From: Rahnella sikkimica
GTDB taxonomy: Bacteria > Pseudomonadota > Gammaproteobacteria > Enterobacterales > Enterobacteriaceae
Assembly (NCBI RefSeq): GCF_002951615.1
Contig: NZ_CP019062.1
Span: 4,402,001 to 4,466,000, forward strand
Direction of reading: 5' to 3'
Length of the DNA: 64,000 nt
Under the pieces are notes generated by a model. That model saw nothing but the letters and a program-made list of their open reading frames with translations. It had not been told where the DNA came from and searched no databases. The stretch's first letter is position 1. Each line of letters begins with the position of its first letter. This document shows positions 27,142 through 33,764 of this stretch, piece after piece. The position numbers and the translations under genes were made by a program.

Positions 27142-27394
27142 GTTGTGCCTCCTGACACTTTTTAATGGTCTCAATCTGCAGGCCGCAGCTCAGCAGTGCG
27201 TATTCCAGCTGGAGAATATCGGCGCTCAGCGCCGCGTTAGTGCGCGGATGGCTGGACGGGATCGGGCAGGATCTGACCGCCGGACAACCAACGTAAATAA
27301 TCGCTGGCGGAGCTGAAGGCTGGCCGGTCGTGCAGCCGGTTAACGTCAGCAGGCAAATCAGTGTCAGCCCACAGGCGCGATTGCGGATTGTCAT
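27104..27394 (-). CDS. lysC: Outer membrane spanin Rz1-like lipoprotein (LysC)
   Basis: A 96-aa lipoprotein with signal peptide and lipobox LTGC (Cys21). It begins inside the Rz-like gene in another frame and extends past its end, the classic overlapping spanin arrangement. A proline-containing segment follows the lipid-attachment site. With LysB it would bridge the periplasm and fuse inner and outer membranes at lysis. Confidence 0.87.
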   Translation of the reverse strand: MTIRNRACGLTLICLLTLTGCTTGQPSAPPAIIYVGCPAVRSCPIPSSHPRTNAALSADILQLEYALLSCGLQIETIKKCQEAQHAKTTTAKTTAD

Positions 27395-27662
27395 GAAGGC
27401 TCCTTTGCCGTTCCTGTTCTCTGGACTGCATCACCTGTGCGGCGGTGCTCAGATCGTGACGCAATGCCCGTTCGGCTTCGGCACGTTGTTGCATTTGCTG
27501 ATTCAGCTCGGTAATCAGTTGATCCCGCTGGTGTAGCTGCGCGGTCAGCGCGTCTTGCTGTTGAACTGCACTGGTGAGGTCATGCTGCAACGAACGGTTG
27601 GAAAGCAGCAGGATGAGGATTAACAGGGCCATTCCCGCCAGAAGCGCCAGTATTGCTCTCAT
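27237..27662 (-). CDS. lysB: Inner membrane spanin Rz-like protein (LysB)
   Basis: A 141-aa protein with one N-terminal membrane anchor (AILALLAGMALLILILLL) followed by a long Gln/Glu/Arg-rich predicted coiled coil. Its start overlaps the endolysin stop (ATGA). Confidence 0.88.
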   Translation of the reverse strand: MRAILALLAGMALLILILLLSNRSLQHDLTSAVQQQDALTAQLHQRDQLITELNQQMQQRAEAERALRHDLSTAAQVMQSREQERQRSLHDNPQSRLWADTDLPADVNRLHDRPAFSSASDYLRWLSGGQILPDPVQPSAH

Positions 27663-28177
27663 TCAATCCCCTTCAGACAGACGGTAAGTTCAGCGTTTCG
27701 CCGGCGCTCCAGCCCGCTGTTGCGCTGGCCTTTCACGAAAACCCAGCGTGGAAGTTGTTCGCAGGCCTGCCGCCATTGCTCTTTGTTAATGAAATACGCC
27801 AGCGTGGATTTGCAGGCTGCGCCGGTGCCGACGTTAAAACTAAATGACACCAGGGCATCAAAGACCGGCTGCGGCATATCGCCGGGCATACACTTTTTGA
27901 CGGCGCGCTCGGTTTGCCGGATATCCTGCAACAGGTTTTCAGCCGCCTGGTGCTCGCTGATCGTTTTTCCGGGCACCACGCCTGCCGTATGGCCGATGCC
28001 GCTGGTCCAGACGCCCGCGCTGCACTGATAAGGTTGCAGCTGGCAGCCTTCAAAATCCGTTATCAACCGCAGTCCTTCTTCCGAAACCTGTAAAGCGTGA
28101 TAACCAGGCAGCGACGCCATCAGCGCCAGAACGACGGCGGCGCTGCACCGCTTAAGAGTTGAGGTCTTCATAGGCAT
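27659..28177 (-). CDS. lysA: SAR endolysin (T4-type lysozyme fold) with catalytic cysteine (LysA)
   Basis: A 172-aa lysozyme with an N-terminal weakly hydrophobic signal-anchor-release segment (residues ~11-29). The catalytic motif E-X8-C-X5-T is at E43, C52, T58; Cys replaces the usual Asp. Further cysteines lie at C45 and in the anchor (C11). This is the layout of phage P1 Lyz, where the catalytic Cys is caged by a disulphide until the anchor Cys is released from the membrane. An ATG two codons later (28171) is an equally possible start. It lies between the holin and Rz. Confidence 0.88.
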   Translation of the reverse strand: MPMKTSTLKRCSAAVVLALMASLPGYHALQVSEEGLRLITDFEGCQLQPYQCSAGVWTSGIGHTAGVVPGKTISEHQAAENLLQDIRQTERAVKKCMPGDMPQPVFDALVSFSFNVGTGAACKSTLAYFINKEQWRQACEQLPRWVFVKGQRNSGLERRRNAELTVCLKGIE

Positions 28178-28373
28178 TCGGATTCAGGTTGCTGCGGGCC
28201 AGAAGCTGTAAACTTTTTCGCCGGTAATACCAGTTGACGAGGAAAGTCCCGACGCCCACGCCGGAGCCAACTAAAAAGGCCACATCCTGCGACGTCAGAC
28301 CCGCCAGCCAGGTCAGCGACGTGGCGATGAAATAAGCGCAGGCCGAGCTGATGCGTTCAGTATTCAGTCCCAT
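28152..28373 (-). CDS. Phage holin
   Basis: A 73-aa protein with two hydrophobic segments (about residues 10-27 and 30-50) and a positively charged C-terminus (YYRRKSLQ), as in class II holins such as those of HP1-type phages. Holin triggering depolarises the membrane and frees SAR endolysins. It overlaps X by 10 bp and the endolysin by 26 bp. Confidence 0.82.
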   Translation of the reverse strand: MGLNTERISSACAYFIATSLTWLAGLTSQDVAFLVGSGVGVGTFLVNWYYRRKSLQLLARSNLNPNAYEDLNS

Positions 28374-28567
28374 AATTTGATCGCTTCCTGAACCGGTTGT
28401 TCAGCGATGTCGGGCATTTCAACGGCGGTGCCGTGAGGCAATAATGGGCCTAAGTCCGCGATACCTTTATTGGCGGCGTACACTTTTTCCACGACAACCG
28501 CGGTGCGGCCGTAATAACGCCAGCACATGGCATCGAGGGTGTCGCCCTGTTCTGCATAGAATTTCAT
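28364..28567 (-). CDS. X: Tail protein gpX (LysM-like)
   Basis: A 67-aa protein, MKFYAEQGDTLDAMCWRYYG..., a P2 gpX/LysM-like small tail protein essential for P2 tails. The start at 28567 has GGAGAAAC upstream; the frame is open to 28669 but that segment is non-coding leader. In P2 the head gene L lies immediately upstream; here there is 200 bp of regulatory DNA instead. Confidence 0.92.
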   Translation of the reverse strand: MKFYAEQGDTLDAMCWRYYGRTAVVVEKVYAANKGIADLGPLLPHGTAVEMPDIAEQPVQEAIKLWD

Positions 28568-28650
28568 CGGGTTTCTCCGCAAGTGAGTGAAATCGTCAGG
28601 AGGTGAAATCAGTCTGCGGAATATGGCCGGAGGCAGCAATCTGAGAGGGT

Positions 28651-28671
28651 TGTTAAACGTATGGCACAACA
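28651..28671 (-). promoter_or_regulatory. Ogr box upstream of X (start of the tail/lysis operon)
   Basis: The - strand contains TGTTGTGCCATACGTTTAAC followed by A. This includes an exact TGT-N12-ACA (28651-28668), the consensus for Ogr/Delta activators. It is centred ~92 bp before the X start, fitting a transcription start near 28605. Confidence 0.75.
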
Positions 28672-28697
28672 GGGAATGTAGAAGGGGGAAATGGCGG

Positions 28698-28735
28698 GGC
28701 GCTTAGTCCGAACAGAAGCCGGAAGAATAAGCGCC
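28698..28735 (-). other. Two-tier hairpin between the SOS ORF and X
   Basis: On the - strand GGCGCTTA pairs perfectly with TAAGCGCC, and inside it TCCG pairs with CGGA around a 9-nt loop. No T run follows. It sits between the LexA-controlled ORF and the Ogr box. It might be a leader RNA structure or a weak terminator deciding how much SOS transcript enters the tail operon. Confidence 0.5.
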
Positions 28736-28767
28736 ACAATAGAGAAGTACCGCCGCAGAACAGGTTT

Positions 28768-28962
28768 TCAGTGAGCTTCGTCAGCGCTCCCGTTGTAACA
28801 GAGAGCGTCCTGATCCTCACCGGTCAGAGCCTGGCCAGCCAGCTCTGAAATCAGTGACATCACAACAAGAAATTCTTTTGGATTGCATTGCGCTGTCTGC
28901 GAAATGTCTGCGATCAATTGTATCCTGGACAACGTTAGCTGTTGTTTAGTCTGGTTTTCCAT
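28768..28962 (-). CDS. Small LexA-controlled protein of unknown function
   Basis: A 64-aa acidic protein: MENQTKQQLTLSRIQLIADI at the start and LTGEDQDALCYNGSADEAH at the end. I do not recognise its family, and the DinI domain of the 186 antirepressor Tum is not visible. The start at 28962 has a strong GGGGAG site; the open frame up to 29007 runs into the promoter and is rejected. Its only apparent promoter carries a LexA box, so it should be SOS-induced. By position and control it is a candidate antirepressor for the CI protein, or a trigger of the tail operon downstream. This role is inference. Confidence 0.75.
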   Translation of the reverse strand: MENQTKQQLTLSRIQLIADISQTAQCNPKEFLVVMSLISELAGQALTGEDQDALCYNGSADEAH

Positions 28963-28979
28963 TTTCTCCCCTCGCCAGA

Positions 28980-29024
28980 TACTGTGTTTATATACAGTAT
29001 TCTTCAATTGATCTAATACGTCAA
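28980..29024 (-). promoter_or_regulatory. SOS promoter with consensus LexA box
   Basis: Reading leftward: -35 TTGACG (29019-29024), 17-bp spacer, -10 AATACT (28996-29001). TACTGTGTTTATATACAGTA (+ strand, 28980-28999) overlaps the -10. It has perfect CTGT-N8-ACAG spacing and the same flanks as the recA box of this genome. Transcription would enter the 64-aa ORF and then run toward X and the lysis and tail genes. Confidence 0.9.
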
Positions 29025-29107
29025 CACTCAGAGCATTTTAAAAAATATAATTCATTGAATTAATGCGGAAATTTTTATTGGCGTGGTTTTTGTATGGATT
29101 TCAGCGA

Positions 29108-30990
29108 TCACGACAAGGATTCCGATCCACAGTTATTGACAGAACTCCAAGGTGAGCGGAAGACCGGAGTTTCTGCGCAAGATGGACGTTGACGAACAAT
29201 GCGCCATTGCTCGGTATGTGTGAGAAATATTTCCGACTCACCGATATGGGGCGCATAAATGCCGATAACTTTCTGCCGTGGTTCATCGTAAGCGTTGAGC
29301 TGCTCGCTGATTTTACGGGCAACGCGCACGGTCTGGTCTTTGCGCCGGATAGGGATGCCACCCTGCGCCTGAATGTAACGGGAAAAACTTCCCTGATCCG
29401 CCGAGCTGCGAACTTCTTCAACGCGTTGGTCAAACCGGCTGGCGAGGCTCTGATTTCGGATGCGACGGCATTCGCGCCACGCACCGACAGAAGGGATGCC
29501 GATGGCGTGAAACTGCGGGATCCGCCAGGTCGACGCCCAGGCGGTGACGGCGATGGCAACATCGGTCAGCAACCGGCCTGAATCATGATCGGTTTCGCCT
29601 TCCAGTGCATAGCCATCGATATTTTTAGCGACATATTTGGCAATGTACCCGGCTGCACCGCCGCGATTGAGCGGCTTGCAGTCGAAGCGGGATCCCGCTG
29701 CGCCGGGTTCGTCGGGATCTTCTTCAAGCGCGTAACGGCGCATCACGTCGATCACTTTTTGCTGCTGTTCAGGCGGCGTAAACAACATCATATGCCAGTG
29801 CGGCGTACCGTCGTGATGGGGCTCAACCACGCGGACGCCATACACTTTCAGGCCTTTATCTTTAAACGTGGTGCGGATTTTTGCCCAGACGGCAACCAGA
29901 TATTTCTGTGCATTTTTCGGCGTAAAGGCGTGCGGGTTCCATTTAGAGTTGAATACCGGGGCTGAATGCGGCCCGTAAGTTTTCATCGGATGGTATTTTG
30001 ACGGCGTCGTCAGCGTGATAAACAATCCCCGATCCTGCTGCTGATCGGCGACATCTTCCACGCCGGCAATCAGCGTCATTAATTCCATGCGCCGAAGCTT
30101 AGGGTTAGAAATGCTCGCTAATACGGTATCCAGAAGACTCAGCCTGTCACCGGATTCGACGTTTTCAAGCTCGCACTGTTTGAGGTAATTGAGCGTGGAA
30201 AGACGGCGGGAAACCACGTCACGGATGGCATTTTTGCTGGCATATGGCGAGGTGGAACGGTTGACATGACCGCAGGCGATCATCAGCGCTTCGCGCCACA
30301 GACGTTGCTGCGAGCGAAGTTGTCTTTCCCACCATTCGCCGCTGACGAGCCGGGAAATGCTGGCAACTGCTGCCTCTGCGGTCATCCGGCCTTTTTGCCA
30401 GGCATTCCAGTGCAAAGGCTGAACGCGAACGGAACGCGCCATCGCCGCCAGATGCCCGAAAATCTCGCGCTGCGTGCTGTCTTGCAGTAAAACGTCCGGT
30501 TCCGGCATCTGTTCCAGCCAGCGTTCGCAATGGTGTTCGTAGGCATCCTGCATATGAATGGCCAGGGTGTTTGCCAGCCGTTTCAGCGCGTCATCATTAA
30601 GATCGGGCAGGCAGTTGAAGGTTTCCTCTTCTGCCAGCAGCTTTTCCGAATACTGGCGGTAAAGCCTGTGCCGCGCGCTGACCCGCTGAATACGCGGCCA
30701 TAATCGCTGCCTGAAAACGGTCATCAGGAAATGAAATGCCGGACGCACACCTTTGTCTCCAGTAAAAACTGATACCGCTGATGCAGGGGCGCGCGCAGGC
30801 AGCGCGGAAGGGCGGCAATCTGAGAAAGTGCCGCCTGCTGGCGCTGGCAAAAATCACGGCTCAGCGGCTTTTCCCGCGGGCAGCTCATCGCCGGACGCGG
30901 TACATTCCACCACCACTGACCGGCTTCATTTTTTCCGGTTAGGGGAGAGAACGCAGGGGAGGTCGTTCTCTCCGGCAGATTAGTTTTCAT
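29108..30990 (-). pseudogene. A: P2-type replication initiator gpA, frameshifted
   Basis: A rolling-circle (HUH) initiator. The C-terminal part keeps PHWHMM (the HUH motif) and GYIAKYVAK (the Y-X3-Y catalytic tyrosine pair). The true start is 30990, after AAGGGAAA. That frame runs 88 codons (through RAPLHQRYQFLLETK) and hits a stop at 30724. The homologous continuation (GVRPAFHFLMTVFRQRLWP) is in the -1 frame, so a single-base change lies at about 30750-30757. The joined product would be ~625 aa, shorter than the 761 aa of P2 A. The sequence at the join is not a classic slippery site, so I read it as decay of a replication function a tailocin does not need. A sequencing error is possible. Confidence 0.8.
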
Positions 30991-31097
30991 AAGCTATTTC
31001 CCTTAAACGGTTTTGCAGAAAAATGACAGCAACACGCCTTCCCGGAAAAGGAATATTTCCAGAATGAATTTATTTAAAACTGAAAATGAAACGATAT

Positions 31098-31319
31098 TTA
31101 TACGGGGCGGTAATTCTTTTTCCTGAGCTCACTAATTTCCTGACAATCAATACAACGCTGAACGCCCGGAATAACTTTTCTGCGTTGTTCCGGAATGGCA
31201 CTCTCACAATCTTCACAGAAATAGGCGGACGGCGCGCGTGTCGTACGGGTTGCGCGGGCGATTTGTTCCTGCAGAACAGTTAACTGATATTCCTGGGATT
31301 CATCCATCCAGTCTGCCAT
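31098..31319 (-). CDS. TraR/DksA-type C4 zinc-finger protein
   Basis: A 73-aa protein with C-X2-C-X17-C-X2-C (CEDC...CIDC), the zinc motif of the short TraR/DksA family common in P2-like phages. Such proteins can bind the RNA polymerase secondary channel and mimic DksA with ppGpp. The start at 31319 gives a TGATG overlap with the preceding ORF, so the pair is translationally coupled. Confidence 0.85.
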   Translation of the reverse strand: MADWMDESQEYQLTVLQEQIARATRTTRAPSAYFCEDCESAIPEQRRKVIPGVQRCIDCQEISELRKKNYRPV

Positions 31320-31597
31320 CAGCAAAATTCTCCTGTATATCGCGCGGAAAAATGGCGCAGGGATAATAGGGCTTGAGCAATTTTTAATTGCTCCTCGGGT
31401 TTTAATTCTGAATACGCTAATAATGTATGACGGCGTTTAAGTCCCGCATGGAAACATAATGTGGTTTTCCATTTGTCTGTTGCCTGATCAAAAATTGTTT
31501 CCAGCTTATTTTTACTGTTGGAAAAATAGGTTTCCTTTAAATGTGCGATCTGACGCAAACCCGTCAGCCGCTGCTGCTCTGTGCCTAAAAACATCAT
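31319..31597 (-). CDS. Hypothetical protein, first gene of the early leftward operon
   Basis: A 92-aa basic protein (MMFLGTEQQRLTGLRQIAHL...) that I do not recognise. It is the first gene after the CI-controlled leftward promoter. Small uncharacterised ORFs occupy this place in P2-like phages between the control region and gene A. It is intact and coupled to the zinc-finger gene. Confidence 0.65.
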   Translation of the reverse strand: MMFLGTEQQRLTGLRQIAHLKETYFSNSKNKLETIFDQATDKWKTTLCFHAGLKRRHTLLAYSELKPEEQLKIAQALLSLRHFSARYTGEFC

Positions 31598-31731
31598 CCC
31601 TCCTCAATGACCCCATTACGGGGCAGGAGATCCTCCTCAGATTGCCGCCTGATGCTTCAGGAATACATTGCGGATTCTCCACTGCGCCGTAAATTTGGTA
31701 TCATGGCTGCCTATTGGTACATTACATAATC

Positions 31732-31760
31732 AATCTAAACTTGCATTTGCAAGTTGTCAA
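31732..31760 (-). promoter_or_regulatory. Early leftward promoter with CI operator dyad
   Basis: On the - strand TTGACA (31755-31760) and TAGATT (31732-31737) are spaced by 17 bp. The spacer consists almost exactly of the dyad AACTTGCA-TT-TGCAAGTT (31738-31755, + strand), an 18-bp perfect inverted repeat. A repressor bound here would block this promoter. It lies 39 bp upstream of the divergent cI start codon. A weaker rightward promoter for cI (TTGGTA at 31695, TACATT at 31718) can be proposed. Confidence 0.7.
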
Positions 31761-31793
31761 GATGATATTTACAGGCCCAGAGGTTTTCGCCAG

Positions 31794-32384
31794 ATGCAAT
31801 TAGATGAACTCGAAGGTGGGAAAGCCGTTCTGACGCGTATGCTTCAGGCTTACGGCTTTAGCATGCAGAAAGAACTCGGTGATCTGTACGGGTTATCCTC
31901 TGGAACGATAAGTACCTGGGTAAGAAGAGATTATTTTCCTGGCGATGTGGTCGTTGCGTGTGCGCTGGATACCGGCGTTTCACTGCGCTGGCTCGCAACA
32001 GGTAAAGGGAATATGCAGGATGCGCCGTCTGCAGGAACCTCCGCTTCTGCAAGCGTGCTTCAGCTTAAAAAGTTGAGATTGCGAGGTGGTGCGCTGGAAG
32101 AGGAAGGTGTCTGGGTGGCCGATCCTTCTTTACTGGACGGTTCCCTCGCTGAACCGGCTTACATCGTTAAAGGCAATCACTCCTGGATCATCGATTTAGG
32201 CAGCACAACTCCCGGCAACGGGCGCTGGCTTTTGAATATTGATGGTGATGTAGATGTCTACGACGTAGCGCGTATCCCTGGCAATCGCATCAAAGTGACG
32301 CGGCAGGACAGCCATTTCGAATGCGGCGTGGAAGAAGTCACGGCGTTAGGGCAGGTCTTTATTACGCTGGATCGTAATCTGTAA
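31794..32384 (+). CDS. cI: Phage CI-type repressor (coliphage 186 family)
   Basis: A 196-aa repressor. The N-terminal helix-turn-helix (LTRMLQAYGFSMQKELGDLY followed by GLSSGTISTWVRR) and the C-terminal oligomerisation domain, with GRWLLNIDGDVDVYDVARIP and FECGVEEVTALGQV, resemble 186 CI (192 aa). No LexA-like Ala-Gly cleavage site with Ser/Lys dyad is evident, and 186 CI is inactivated by an antirepressor rather than by RecA cleavage. The ATG at 31794 follows AGAGG; the frame is open to 31668 across the operator, so that start is rejected. It is the only + strand gene of the island and abuts the aroF region. Confidence 0.88.
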   Translation: MQLDELEGGKAVLTRMLQAYGFSMQKELGDLYGLSSGTISTWVRRDYFPGDVVVACALDTGVSLRWLATGKGNMQDAPSAGTSASASVLQLKKLRLRGGALEEEGVWVADPSLLDGSLAEPAYIVKGNHSWIIDLGSTTPGNGRWLLNIDGDVDVYDVARIPGNRIKVTRQDSHFECGVEEVTALGQVFITLDRNL

Positions 32385-32681
32385 TTCTTCACCCTCGGCA
32401 ATCCGCCCGGATGCTGAGGGAAATCTCTCAAAGTTCTCCTTATCGTTCTGACTCCCAAATCTGACTCTCCCTTATCCTTTCATACTGTGTGTAATTTACA
32501 CCGTACAACCTTCTCGACTAAGAAAGAGATTATGTAAACATAACTTTCCGTATTTTAGTTTAATAGCTCATAATGGTAATTTTAACTTTACAACTAAGGC
32601 TTGATAACTTTACGCGCTGTGTTAATGTTGTCCGCAGATGCCTCACTGGCAGCCCATTTTCCTGATAAGCGGAACACCATC
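32385..32681. other. aroF upstream region; right edge of island
   Basis: No ORF is visible in these 297 bp. The element/chromosome junction must lie here, but I see no clear direct repeat shared with the rplS side. The DNA becomes A/T-rich from 32520 to 32620, as expected for the aroF promoter region. Confidence 0.5.
32534..32551 (+). promoter_or_regulatory. Candidate TyrR box upstream of aroF
   Basis: TGTAAA-CATAAC-TTTCCG matches the TyrR consensus TGTAAA-N6-TTTACA perfectly in the left half and at 4 of 6 positions in the right half. aroF-tyrA is repressed by TyrR with tyrosine in E. coli, so a site is expected here. Confidence 0.45.
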
Positions 32682-33758
32682 ATGCAAAAAGACGCCCTGA
32701 ATAATGTTCATATCACTGCTGAACAAATTTTGATCACACCTGAAGAACTGAAAAATCGCTTTCCTTTAAGCGTCAGCGACGAAAACAGCATTTCCGAAGC
32801 TCGTAAAACCATCGCTGATATTGTGCATGGTCGTGATCCTCGTTTGCTGGTGGTGTGTGGTCCTTGTTCCATTCATGACGTTGATGCCGCGCTCGATTAC
32901 GCGCGTCACCTGAAAACGCTGGCAGCAGAACTGAGCGATCGTCTGTACATCGTGATGCGTGTTTACTTCGAAAAACCACGCACGACGGTGGGCTGGAAAG
33001 GTTTGATTAATGACCCGCACATGGACGGCACGTTTGATGTTGAAGCCGGTTTGCACATTGCGCGTGATTTGCTGTTGCAGCTGGTTGGCATGGGATTACC
33101 GCTGGCGACTGAAGCGCTGGATCCAAACAGCCCGCAATACTTAGGCGATCTGTTCAGCTGGTCGGCAATCGGTGCGCGTACCACAGAATCACAGACTCAC
33201 CGCGAAATGGCATCAGGTTTGTCCATGCCGGTAGGTTTCAAAAACGGTACCGACGGCAGTCTGGGCACGGCAATCAATGCTATGCGTGCGGCGGAAATGG
33301 CACACCGTTTTGTCGGCATCAATCAGGCCGGGCAAGTTTGCCTGTTGCAGACCCAGGGGAATCCGGACGGTCATGTGATTTTGCGCGGCGGCAAAACGCC
33401 AAACTACAGCGAGCAGGATGTTCAGGCGTGTGAAAAACAGATGAGCGATGCGGGACTCCATCCTTCCTTGATGATAGATTGCAGTCACGGTAACTCAAAC
33501 AAAGACTATCGTCGCCAGCCCGTTGTGGCTCAGTCCGTGATTGATCAGATTAAGGCCGGGAACCGCTCTATTACGGGCCTGATGCTGGAAAGTCATCTGA
33601 ACGAAGGTAGCCAGTCTTCTGAGCAGCCGCGTTCAGCAATGAAATACGGTGTGTCGGTAACCGATGCCTGTATCGACTGGAAAACCACGGAAAACCTGTT
33701 ACGCACCATGCATCAGGAACTGGGTGACGCACTGGCGGCACGAATCGCAGGAGAGTAA
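32682..33758 (+). CDS. aroF: 3-deoxy-7-phosphoheptulonate (DAHP) synthase, Tyr-sensitive type
   Basis: A 358-aa type I DAHP synthase (E. coli AroF is 356 aa) that condenses PEP and erythrose 4-phosphate, the first step of the shikimate pathway. Motifs include LLVVCGPCSIHD, RVYFEKPRTTVGWKGL and MIDCSHGNSNKD. The start MQKDALNNVHI at 32682 is the family start; the frame is open upstream to 32601. Assignment to the Tyr-sensitive isozyme rests on the adjacent tyrA, 6 bp downstream. Confidence 0.94.
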   Translation: MQKDALNNVHITAEQILITPEELKNRFPLSVSDENSISEARKTIADIVHGRDPRLLVVCGPCSIHDVDAALDYARHLKTLAAELSDRLYIVMRVYFEKPRTTVGWKGLINDPHMDGTFDVEAGLHIARDLLLQLVGMGLPLATEALDPNSPQYLGDLFSWSAIGARTTESQTHREMASGLSMPVGFKNGTDGSLGTAINAMRAAEMAHRFVGINQAGQVCLLQTQGNPDGHVILRGGKTPNYSEQDVQACEKQMSDAGLHPSLMIDCSHGNSNKDYRRQPVVAQSVIDQIKAGNRSITGLMLESHLNEGSQSSEQPRSAMKYGVSVTDACIDWKTTENLLRTMHQELGDALAARIAGE

Positions 33759-33764
33759 GTTTTT

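Larger units (their letters stand above)
16446..32384. mobile_element. P2/186-like tail island: probable tailocin locus
   Basis: A 16-kb block between rplS and aroF holds, right to left, a CI repressor gene (+), early genes, a frameshifted gene A, an SOS-boxed ORF, X, holin, endolysin, Rz/Rz1, R, V, W, J, I, H, G, FI, FII, E/E', T, U, D and ogr. In P2 the head genes Q, P, O, N, M and L precede X; none is present here. There is also no integrase, Cox, B or gpS. I find no convincing flanking att repeat. An intact tail and lysis set without head or mobility genes is the signature of a contractile phage-tail bacteriocin, as in the P2-derived xenorhabdicins, carotovoricin or serracin P. An inert prophage remnant is the alternative. 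Confidence 0.85.

Noticed and set aside
29108..30850. Gene A as an intact 580-aa ORF from 30850
   Set aside because: The first ~30 residues of that ORF are low-complexity frame noise. The homologous N-terminus with a proper ribosome site is in another frame starting at 30990.
32484..32505. TACTGTGTGTAATTTACACC resembles a LexA box or TyrR box upstream of aroF
   Set aside because: The second half is TTACACC rather than ACAG at the required spacing. The inner palindrome GTGTAA-T-TTACAC also lacks the 6-bp spacer of a TyrR box.
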